From NCBI GenBank assembly GCA_031257565.1, contig JAIROL010000269.1, positions 1-35,673 of the forward strand: a stretch of 35,673 nt of DNA, given 5' to 3'. This stretch comes from Tannerella sp. (GTDB taxonomy: Bacteria > Bacteroidota > Bacteroidia > Bacteroidales > Tannerellaceae). A model generated the notes under the pieces. It saw only the letters and a program-made list of their open reading frames with translations. It did not search any database and was not told the origin of the DNA. Of the stretch, positions 29,201-35,673 are shown piece by piece; position 1 is the first letter of the stretch; every line of letters begins with the position of its first letter. Made by a program: the position numbers and the translations under genes.

Positions 29201-29736
29201 TACAGGCCATAATAAACACGGCTCTGGCTTTTACCTCCGCCCTCTCAACCCCGCCCGCGCCGCTCGGTATTGCCCTGGCGGCCATTGTCGGCGCGTTGGG
29301 CGCGGCTCAAATAGCGATGATATCATCGCAAAAAGTTCCATCGTACGCAAAAGGCACGGAAAGTCATCCGGGAGGCCTTGCATTGGTAGGCGACGGCGGT
29401 CGCCCCGAAATGGTTGTTACGCCCTCCGGCGAGGTCTGGAAAACGCCTGCAAGAGATACGCTTGTTTCTCTCCCGAAAGGCGCGGAGGTATTGCCGGACT
29501 TTAGAAAAGCCTACGCCGACATGTTTTCAAAGCCGTCTTTTGCGTACCACGACGAAAAGGCCGGGATGATTTTTGAACACGACGAGGTGCTTAGGAAAAA
29601 CGCCGGGATGACAAACGAGCATCTGTCATCGATTAGCAGGGGAGTACATGCTATCCGCGCAAATGGACAGTACTCGGAAAAACGGGCGGAATTGTTATAC
29701 AGGTTAAACAGGAGGCAACATTATGGCGTCAACTGA
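26224..29736 (+). CDS. Tail tape measure protein
   Basis: 1170 aa. Coiled coil at about 15-195; hydrophobic Gly-rich LLGAFGIVGGISMFAGSV near 205-222; a TP901-type core with LSTILGKNVKEIS, HLGATTEWAASQVTQLQIELAKLGF, and GFDASKAATATRNILLNLAD near 385; further long coiled coils to about 990 including the duplicated EEEAKKRAE; a hydrophobic segment near 1000-1038 (LGIALAAIVGALGAAQIAMI); and GTESHPGGLALVGDGGRPEMVV near 1045. Its length sets tail length (about 1170 residues suggest roughly 170-180 nm at 0.15 nm per residue). No peptidase domain was recognised. Overlaps both neighbours by 14-23 nt. Confidence 0.92.
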   Translation: MGAAGNTEFIDKLVSKEALNSLDNLNEKLAASYLSMENLLKEVQALSDGYTTHGKTVSEMVKAVGKFSEIEAKKTTLDKAELTLLQEKEKLKQKVLKTEQDAERVAREKIKTQQQAAKAADQQARAEKKVKDAMNSQKGSINEMRKKMSELVAEYNRADDATRKKLAPSIKILQERINSANADIGRHQGYVGQYGKSIAGLSGKLLGAFGIVGGISMFAGSVRKAANTIIQFEQTNVNLSTILGKNVKEISALTDSAKHLGATTEWAASQVTQLQIELAKLGFSEPQILAMQTSILQFATAMDAGLSESAKLAGSVLRSFGLEAKKTEHALSVMTVASYKSALSFSDFETSVSILAPIARAYGFTIEDMSALLGTLKNAGFDASKAATATRNILLNLADSNGKLAKQMGEPVKTIPELAEALNDLSARGIDLSDTLELTDKRSVAAFNSFLRGTDGMLKLRKELENVDGELKRIQEERLQTASGSIKLLKSSWEALILSFQNSTGAIKSVVDGLTTIVDWIRRAVDAAGDFGKLAPETKWYKDIVNENKTFAVEDYANRFKKKTGEGYDVEVIYEIELAEAQKNMEEYEKELKDFMDRRERSINAGIIKNDEWSKSDADTYSRLKMHIDTYKASIEALDEVYRDFTPKAADPVQKGLDFGGEEEAKKRAEEEAKKRAELAAYRIKVEADAQKQIASDEAKSYNERYAALVSYGDKEIAYINMKRKNELSDEKLTQSGRELINLKADEEIRKSKEKLYNDIKELDKKCYEDLYKNSQKHLQDLKSGSDSAEQEELVTLSGLYASGEVKKEDYEKKRLEIGKKYSVSSFESQIAYLEQEMLKFEENRDIQEKIAGELAKAKAGYAKYAADAEVKANEEAVEKQKDAYESLKGYLESEYAKSIENIWNTLLDVADMYYDNQLSHIDELEKRESEYWENKLKMIDENVEAGLMSEETAAAQRKIIEETQLQREKQYEQQRKEMQRKQANWQKANAIIQAIINTALAFTSALSTPPAPLGIALAAIVGALGAAQIAMISSQKVPSYAKGTESHPGGLALVGDGGRPEMVVTPSGEVWKTPARDTLVSLPKGAEVLPDFRKAYADMFSKPSFAYHDEKAGMIFEHDEVLRKNAGMTNEHLSSISRGVHAIRANGQYSEKRAELLYRLNRRQHYGVN

Positions 29737-31771
29737 CAAGTACGGCGTCACCCCGTTACCGGTGAGAATTGAGCTTCACGCATACGGCGAGGTTTACGAC
29801 GTATCGTCCGGCGTAAAAAACTGGAAAGAGCTTGAGGTTGTATTAAAGCGTGACGGCAATTCCGGCGTTTTTCAGGAGATGTCGCTCCCGTTTGAATTTG
29901 TCTTTGACGCTTACGATATTTTGGCCGACATATTTAAGATTCATCAGTACCGTGCAATAGCAGATATACATGTTTACATCCGCCGCGACGATTGGGCGTT
30001 CAGTGCGGAGCAGTACCGCGAGCCGCAGGTTTATAACCTCGACTTCACAAGTTTTGATAAAAAAGACACGACAATAGAGATTGCCGTAAGTCGGGTAAGT
30101 CTGCAGGATTATATTAAGTCAAAGGGCAAGGTAACCTGGGATATACCCGTATCGGATATTAAGGAGAGCAAGCCGTGGCTGTTTAACAGAATACGCCTTA
30201 ACAATAAGATTATATTCCGTTGTCAGGCTTTCGGAAGAATGCTTATGTTAGGCAATAAAAGGTCTGCGAGTATCGGCATTTCGGATGAAAAATCGGAGGT
30301 TTCCGTAAAAGATGTTATCTATGTGAATACGGTAGCGGATAGCGTAATCTTTAACAAAAACCAGCCAATCGATGAATCTCTTTATTTTGCGACCTTGCAG
30401 TCGGAAGATATGATCGTTCGTTACGAGATTGATTTGACCGGAAGGCTCCGAAAGGGCAGCGGCGGAACTGCAAGTCTGATCCTTATGCGGTCTGACGGCG
30501 TAATCGTTTCTATGTATGGAGGGAATAACGAGTGGTTTAACAATGATAATATATCCTGGAAAGCAAGCGGGGGATTTATGTTAAACTCGCTGCAGAGACT
30601 GTGTCTTTATATAGACTACAGTCTCGGCGACGATGATTTTGTCGAGATAGCAATATTGGAGCTGGACGGAACAATAACGCTGCACTACGAGGCGACAAAC
30701 AGACCGGTCAACATAGACGTGGTCGATCCCAAAAAGCTGCTTCAAAAGCTGGTTGATAACATCACGGATACGGATAATACATATAGCTCCGACATAGAAG
30801 ATTTCAATACGAACGATCAGGATATGTTGATGATAGCCGCGGCCGAAAGTATCAGGGGTATTCAGCCGGATAACGAAAAAACAGGCGCGCAGGTTCACGC
30901 GTCATATAATTCTTTTCTGTCGTGGATGAACGTATTCGGATACGAACAGCACATAGATAAAACGTCGGTTACGTTCAGGAATCGCGCAATGTCATTCCGG
31001 GACGATCTGACGGCAATAGAATTGGGCGAGGAAGATTGTGCGGACATGCGGGAGTACGTAGACGACAGCCTGTTGTATTCAGGCGTAAAGATCGGCTATG
31101 AGCGCAAAGAAATAGAAAATACAAACGTGCGCTACGAGTTCAACGGCAAACACGATTATTCTACCGATCTGTCGGTAACCGACAACGTAATAGACTTGAT
31201 CTCCCCGTACCGCGCGGACTGTTACGGAATTGAGTTTCTGGCACAGGAACGCGAGAAAGAAAGTACTGATAACAAGTCGGACAAAGACATTTTTCTCGTA
31301 AATCTCCGGGAGGAATCCGATTATTATTCTGTGGTATCCGGACAGTTCGGCGGCAATCGTCCGAATGAAACATTATTCAACGGCAGGCTTAATCCCCGCA
31401 TTTTGCTCCTTAAAAATCTGGACTTGATAGGAATCAGCGTCGACAGGCTAAAGTTCACTGCGAGCGATTCCAATTCGGATATAATAATAGACGGAACGCC
31501 AATAAACGGAGATGTTGAGATTGAGGACGGGACGGGATTATACGATCCGATAATATATGACTTGGCAAGCCGCAATTTAAAAAATATGCCGGCTGGAGAA
31601 AACAGAAACGGCGTTGTCCGTTTCAAATACAGGGTAAAGTCGAGGATGGAAACGAAAACATTAACTTTTGAGGGTTTTATAGACGAGATAGGGCATTATC
31701 CGGCGTGGGAGGCGGAAACTACCTGGAAATTGAGGAAACGAAAGCGGTTAAGTTCTTCACAAGAGCCGTAA
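29723..31771 (+). CDS. Large tail protein (distal tail/baseplate hub-like)
   Basis: 682 aa. Starts MASTDKYGVTPLPVRIELHAYGEVYDVSSGVKNW; beta-rich with a first module to about 170, an insertion with the lectin- or carbohydrate-like stretch NKPIDESLYFATLQ-GGTASLILMRSDG near 215-330, and a hub-like second half (ENTNVRYEFNGKHDYSTDLSVTD; GVVRFKYRVKSRMETKTLTFEGFID). Directly after the tape measure, as distal tail proteins are. Bacteroidales phages have such proteins of unknown detail. Function from position. Confidence 0.65.
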   Translation: MASTDKYGVTPLPVRIELHAYGEVYDVSSGVKNWKELEVVLKRDGNSGVFQEMSLPFEFVFDAYDILADIFKIHQYRAIADIHVYIRRDDWAFSAEQYREPQVYNLDFTSFDKKDTTIEIAVSRVSLQDYIKSKGKVTWDIPVSDIKESKPWLFNRIRLNNKIIFRCQAFGRMLMLGNKRSASIGISDEKSEVSVKDVIYVNTVADSVIFNKNQPIDESLYFATLQSEDMIVRYEIDLTGRLRKGSGGTASLILMRSDGVIVSMYGGNNEWFNNDNISWKASGGFMLNSLQRLCLYIDYSLGDDDFVEIAILELDGTITLHYEATNRPVNIDVVDPKKLLQKLVDNITDTDNTYSSDIEDFNTNDQDMLMIAAAESIRGIQPDNEKTGAQVHASYNSFLSWMNVFGYEQHIDKTSVTFRNRAMSFRDDLTAIELGEEDCADMREYVDDSLLYSGVKIGYERKEIENTNVRYEFNGKHDYSTDLSVTDNVIDLISPYRADCYGIEFLAQEREKESTDNKSDKDIFLVNLREESDYYSVVSGQFGGNRPNETLFNGRLNPRILLLKNLDLIGISVDRLKFTASDSNSDIIIDGTPINGDVEIEDGTGLYDPIIYDLASRNLKNMPAGENRNGVVRFKYRVKSRMETKTLTFEGFIDEIGHYPAWEAETTWKLRKRKRLSSSQEP

Positions 31772-31773
31772 TT

Positions 31774-31806
31774 TTTGACAATTCTTTGACAATTCTTTGA
31801 CAATTG
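31774..31806 (+). repeat. TTTGACAATTC tandem repeat (11 bp x3)
   Basis: Three units in the 92-bp gap before the gene at 31864. The rest of the gap contains TACTTTTG near 31843, a possible -7 box, without a well-spaced -33. Confidence 0.8.
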
Positions 31807-31863
31807 ATTATTAATAGTGCATAGATACGGCAATTAGATTACTTTTGTATAAACTTTTAAAAA

Positions 31864-32715
31864 ATGATAATAAATTCAAAATTCAGCAGCCTTTATCTTG
31901 GAAAATGGGAGGAATGGCAAGCCCCGTTTGATGAGGACGTCTGTTTTCTCCACACTTACGCTATCGGCGAGGAGATGAGGATTCAGTTTATCGGATTCAC
32001 GGACGTTTTCTATGCGAGTTACAGCGACCGTTACGGCAACGAGACCTCGCTGGATGTAGAGTTGCTCTATACATACGACAATTCCCGATACCTTTTTGAA
32101 ATAGCGTTTTCCGTAGCTGATCCCGGCCTGTACGAGCTTTACATAGGAAGCGTTACGGATCAGATATACTCGTATTTCTGTATAAAGCCGCTGTCGGAAC
32201 TGTCGGATAATACGGTATTACTTAATTACGCGCATCGCAGGAACGAGTACGATACAATCTTTATCGGCTCTGACGGATTCCCCAGACGGTTTAATTTCCG
32301 GGTATACGGCGGAATCTATCCCGGCGACAAAGAGCAGGCTATCGATAACGAAGTATTCAGGGATCAGCGTTTTGAATCATTCCAGACTGCGGCGGAATCG
32401 TATGAGATATCCGTATTGACAATAGGAACTCCGCGCGGCGTTCCTCAATGGGTTGGTAATCGCATAAACAACATATTCAAACTGTCGGACGTGTTGGTAA
32501 ACGGGGTAGAGACAACGCGCAACGAGGGTTCTGTACCTGAACTTGTCAAGGTTGGGCAATATTATCCCCTTTACGTATTCAAATTAAACATCGAGCAACC
32601 GGATGAGGAGAGAGTATATACGGCAAGCCCGGACAGTATTTCGGGTATGATAATAACGAGGGACGGTAATCCGATAATAACAAGGGACGGTAATTATATA
32701 GTAACGAGAAATTAA
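31864..32715 (+). CDS. Tail/baseplate protein, beta-rich
   Basis: 283 aa starting MIINSKFSSLYLGKWEEWQAPF. Beta strands throughout; no membrane or coiled segments. The end repeats IITRDGN-P-IITRDGN-Y-IVTRN, encoded by an imperfect tandem repeat. Such proteins in Bacteroidales siphophages sit between the distal tail protein and fibres and probably attach fibres. No conserved motif known to me. Confidence 0.6.
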   Translation: MIINSKFSSLYLGKWEEWQAPFDEDVCFLHTYAIGEEMRIQFIGFTDVFYASYSDRYGNETSLDVELLYTYDNSRYLFEIAFSVADPGLYELYIGSVTDQIYSYFCIKPLSELSDNTVLLNYAHRRNEYDTIFIGSDGFPRRFNFRVYGGIYPGDKEQAIDNEVFRDQRFESFQTAAESYEISVLTIGTPRGVPQWVGNRINNIFKLSDVLVNGVETTRNEGSVPELVKVGQYYPLYVFKLNIEQPDEERVYTASPDSISGMIITRDGNPIITRDGNYIVTRN

Positions 32716-32721
32716 AAAAAA

Positions 32722-34101
32722 ATGGCAGAGGGAACAATTTACACAGCGGGAATGCAATATGTGTCAAACCCGTCAAAAACGGCAAGGTTTGCGATTGATC
32801 AGGGAAGTTCAAAGCCTGATTGTATGTCGCTGCAGGATTTATTAAAAATGAATGACAGCTTTATCCGGTTGATAAACCAGACTCGCAAATGTTTTAACCT
32901 TGATGTCGTAAACAAGCGACTGGTCTTGAGCGACTGGGTAATTCTGGCAGTCGGAAGCGGATCGGGAAAAGCCTTTTATTCCATACCGTCGCAGACGGTT
33001 AACTGGGTAAAAGGCGACGTTGTGCTATCGTATCAGGGGTATTTTTTTATCGTCGCAGATGCGGCGGCTACGCCCGCGATACACGTAATAAGTCAGGATG
33101 TGCCATGGCCGGCGATGGTCAATCCGGTTATCGTGGGCGTGTTTTATTGTAGCGGCGAAAGGATTGAGGGACTATCCATATTTAACGACGACGTGACGGT
33201 AGACGGCGAATACATCTATACGGCTCCACCCGCCGCGACGGACGTATTGTTTGCAGGCTCGACTCGCGGATGTATGAATATAAACTCGGCGAACAAAACG
33301 CTGGTGTTAAACAGCGACGCAAAAATTATTGTAAAGAAAAGTAATTCGCTTGTGCCGGCTTCATGGTCGCTCGAATCGGGCAATACATCCTGGTACAAGG
33401 GTAATGCGCTGGAGTATGACGGCACATACATTGTATACGCCGACATAGTTGAGGCCGACCAGTCGTCAAACAGGGTTGTAGCCGTAAGAAGAGGCGCGAG
33501 TTATGTGCCTGCCGGGGATTTATACATAATCGGGACTTTTGATTACTCCGGGACCGCCGTAACAGGCATAAACTTCAAAAATGACGTTTACGTAAACGGG
33601 AGTTATATATACGGAGGCGGAGGCGGCGGTCTTGCGGATGCTCCGAGCGACGGTAAAACTTATGGCAGAAAAAATGCGGCGTGGAGCGAGATTACTTCGT
33701 CCGGCGGATCGGACGGCGCGACGGAGATCACCCCCAAGTTTTGGCTTGTAAGCGGCTTCGGCGTTATAAATATCCATACGGACAGCGGCGTTCCGTCAAC
33801 CGGATCATACATTAATATAATTGGAGGCCGTTTAATGCTGTCTAACGGAGAGCTTCTAATCCTGAATCCGCAGCAGGTGAGTTTCGATAACTCAAACACG
33901 GATACATACTACCTTTACATGAACGACTATACTGCGGGTATTAATAGCAGGCAGTATACGGTATGGGGTACATCAAGTCTGGACGATCCCCCGTCGGGAG
34001 ACAACGTTGTCTTGCTGGGAGCGTTTTATCTCTATGAAAAGAATGTAGTAGCTTACAGTTTTTTTGGGAATAGAATATTTATTAATTCAACTTTAAGATA
34101 A
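32722..34101 (+). CDS. Tail fibre-like protein with three repeated modules
   Basis: 459 aa. Residues about 57-168, 185-300 and 345-459 repeat one plan: N..NK.LVL.., WYKG..L.Y.G.Y.V.AD, then IIG.F.YSG..V.GI.F.NDV.V(N/D)G.YIY. Between modules 2 and 3 is GGGGGGLADAPSDGKTYGRKNAAWSEI, a linker I recognise from Bacteroidales phage tail fibres. Trimeric fibres of this kind bind the cell surface. Starts 6 nt after the previous gene. Confidence 0.7.
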   Translation: MAEGTIYTAGMQYVSNPSKTARFAIDQGSSKPDCMSLQDLLKMNDSFIRLINQTRKCFNLDVVNKRLVLSDWVILAVGSGSGKAFYSIPSQTVNWVKGDVVLSYQGYFFIVADAAATPAIHVISQDVPWPAMVNPVIVGVFYCSGERIEGLSIFNDDVTVDGEYIYTAPPAATDVLFAGSTRGCMNINSANKTLVLNSDAKIIVKKSNSLVPASWSLESGNTSWYKGNALEYDGTYIVYADIVEADQSSNRVVAVRRGASYVPAGDLYIIGTFDYSGTAVTGINFKNDVYVNGSYIYGGGGGGLADAPSDGKTYGRKNAAWSEITSSGGSDGATEITPKFWLVSGFGVINIHTDSGVPSTGSYINIIGGRLMLSNGELLILNPQQVSFDNSNTDTYYLYMNDYTAGINSRQYTVWGTSSLDDPPSGDNVVLLGAFYLYEKNVVAYSFFGNRIFINSTLR

Positions 34102-34108
34102 AAAAGTT

Positions 34109-35673
34109 ATGAACGAATCGATTTTAATAACAAAAAGGCCGGACGGCAGCATCGTGTTGAACGTCGACGGCGCGAGAGACGACAGGCCGTCAAAGTCGTC
34201 TTTCAGAATTACCAGAACTGAGAGAGATAATGTAATAATCTGGATCGACGGTAAAGGCGTTTATTCGTCTTCGATTGAGAATGTAAGCGTTAACGGCATT
34301 ACGTTAACTCCGGCGAACTTCGTCGACGAAACAGACGGTTTAAATGATTCTAAGGGCGGCGCGGGCGGGGATGTGGATTTTTCGGAGTATGTAAAGGATG
34401 TTGATCCGCGTTTATTGAGCGAGATTTCGCTTACAAACTTGGTAGATCAACGTTATTTCAAATCAATGGGAATCGCATCGAACGGTCGGACGTACTTCAT
34501 GGGAGAATACACGTATGGCCTCTGGTTATTGAACGACGAGACCGGCGAGATTAATGCCATGTCTTTGGGAAGTGCTGAATATACTTTCAGGACAATGGGC
34601 ATCGCCTCTAACGGCCGGACGTACCTCGTCAGTTCCGCAGGCATCCGGGTATTGGACAACGAGATAGGCGATACTTCGCCCACAAACGTGACGGACTGGG
34701 GTTTCAAATCAATGGGAATCGCATCGAACGGCAGGACGTACTTTTTGGGTGATGGATACGACGGCAACAACGGGATTATGGTCTTGGACGATGCGACCGG
34801 CGATATTGTGCCTGCAAATGTAACGAGTGGCGGTTTCAAATCAATGGGAATCGCGTCGAACGGTCGGACGTACTTCTTAGGTGACGGATACGACGGCAAC
34901 AACGGCATCTTGGTCTTGGACGATGCGACGGGCGATATTGAGCTTACAAACATGCCGGATGTCCGGTTCGATTCAATGGGAATCGCGTCCGATGGCAGGA
35001 CGTACTTCTGCGGAAGCGCAGGCGTCTATGTCTTGGACGATGCGACGGGCGATATTGTACCCACAAACGTGACGGGCTGGGGTTTGCTTTCAATGGGAAT
35101 AGCGTCTGACGGTCGTATGTACTTCTTTGGAGGCGGAGGCGCAGGCATCTGGGTTCTGGACGATGTAACGGGCGATATCGTCCGTGCAAGCATGGAAGAC
35201 CATTATTTCTCATCGCTATTCATAGCCCCAAACGGACGAACATACTTTTTAGGTACTATCGGATTGTTAGTCTTGAATGATGAATCCGGCGAGATTACGA
35301 GAACAGGTTTTACGGATAGCTGTTTTGATTGGGCAATGGGCATAGCTTCCGACGGCAAGGCGTATCTCTATGGAGACTACGGTATTTATTTGGCAAACTT
35401 CGATTATGTAGACAAGGCTTTCGTGCGCAAGCCCGGAGGGTGGTATGTGGCGAATTATACGGAGCAGCGAATTGAAACAAATGCCGGCGTGGCGGAGGTG
35501 ATTAACGAGGACGACGGCGGCGCGGTGCGTATGCAGCCGAAGGGGGGCGGTGAGATATCGGTAGGCGTAAACCGGGACTGGGACGGCAGTAATATTTATG
35601 TCGAGCAGCACAATGTTGGATCAGACGGCGTTGGTACGCGTACCTACCTGCGCAAAGACAAGTTTATCTATTG
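34109..35673 (+). CDS. Adhesin with propeller-like repeats (runs off the right edge)
   Basis: At least 521 codons, absent from the track because it is cut. MNESILITKRPDGSIVLNV, then a SEYVKDVDPRLLSEI segment, then about eight repeats of 37-45 residues of the form (F)xSMGIASNGRTYFLGxxGIxVLDDATGDIxxTNVT between residues about 113 and 440. After them come a DFDYVDK/FVRKPGG linker and a receptor- or chaperone-type C-terminal domain (GGWYVANYTEQR..). Four strands per unit (SMGIAS / GRTYFLG / GIxVLDD / GDIxxTNV) fit one blade each of a beta-propeller. Role: host surface recognition, inferred from position after the fibre gene. Confidence 0.75.
   Translation, partial: MNESILITKRPDGSIVLNVDGARDDRPSKSSFRITRTERDNVIIWIDGKGVYSSSIENVSVNGITLTPANFVDETDGLNDSKGGAGGDVDFSEYVKDVDPRLLSEISLTNLVDQRYFKSMGIASNGRTYFMGEYTYGLWLLNDETGEINAMSLGSAEYTFRTMGIASNGRTYLVSSAGIRVLDNEIGDTSPTNVTDWGFKSMGIASNGRTYFLGDGYDGNNGIMVLDDATGDIVPANVTSGGFKSMGIASNGRTYFLGDGYDGNNGILVLDDATGDIELTNMPDVRFDSMGIASDGRTYFCGSAGVYVLDDATGDIVPTNVTGWGLLSMGIASDGRMYFFGGGGAGIWVLDDVTGDIVRASMEDHYFSSLFIAPNGRTYFLGTIGLLVLNDESGEITRTGFTDSCFDWAMGIASDGKAYLYGDYGIYLANFDYVDKAFVRKPGGWYVANYTEQRIETNAGVAEVINEDDGGAVRMQPKGGGEISVGVNRDWDGSNIYVEQHNVGSDGVGTRTYLRKDKFIY

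Noticed and set aside
34453-34953. 166-codon minus-strand ORF with repeats
   Set aside because: Complement of the propeller repeats of the adhesin; periodicity is inherited from the plus strand.
34109-35673. Diversity-generating retroelement target
   Set aside because: No reverse transcriptase, Avd-like gene or template repeat was seen in the window, and the repeats vary in a blade-like way, not at adenines only.

Overview
The window reads as the left and central part of a Siphoviridae-like (long-tailed, HK97-type) temperate phage or prophage of a Bacteroidales host. The evidence for the host is that promoters fit the Bacteroidetes pattern (TTG, 19-21 bp, TAnnTTTG) instead of -35/-10 boxes, and many proteins look like families I know from Bacteroides-group prophages. 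Gene order is that of a temperate siphophage. No rRNA, tRNA, CRISPR array, reverse transcriptase or insertion sequence was seen, and no lysis gene lies inside the window.

Left end (1-5100, mostly minus strand): the first 20 codons of a probable tyrosine integrase run off the left edge. Next come a VapC-like PIN toxin with a small antitoxin, two small plus-strand genes behind a promoter with 21-bp tandem repeats, and then a worn immunity region. That region has a three-helix membrane protein, a C-terminal scrap of a Pif1-like helicase, a small membrane protein with a repeated start region, an XRE repressor killed by an amber codon, a truncated copy of the membrane-protein gene inside a 259-bp duplication, a two-helix membrane protein and the intact XRE repressor.

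Early region (5100-15730, plus strand): a divergent promoter drives a small gene and then about 650 nt with no convincing protein but dense hairpins, ending in a terminator-like hairpin. This is the best candidate for an undescribed element (a large structured RNA). It is followed by tandem paralogues sharing a 57-bp leader, an LRV-like repeat protein, an excisionase-type HTH, and a nucleic-acid modification and metabolism block: DNPPF methylase-like protein, SLOG-type protein, PP-loop PAPS-reductase-like protein, C5 cytosine methyltransferase, radical SAM protein and ASCH-like protein. Then come a HTH protein, a replication initiator-like protein, DUF4406, a DnaQ-like exonuclease and a RuvC-like resolvase.

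Late region (15725-35673, plus strand): a promoter precedes TerS and TerL, a small protein, a DnaA-domain-IV-like protein, portal, prohead protease, HK97 capsid, connectors, major tail protein, a terminator, tail completion proteins, the tape measure, two large tail proteins and two fibre or adhesin proteins. The last adhesin is built of about eight propeller-like repeats and is cut by the right edge.

How the genes work together: the left block decides lysogeny and integration, the middle block replicates and chemically marks phage DNA, and the right block packages DNA and builds the virion. Many neighbouring genes overlap by 1-25 nt, so long polycistronic transcripts with translational coupling are likely. 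All functions come from motif recognition by eye; no database search was run.
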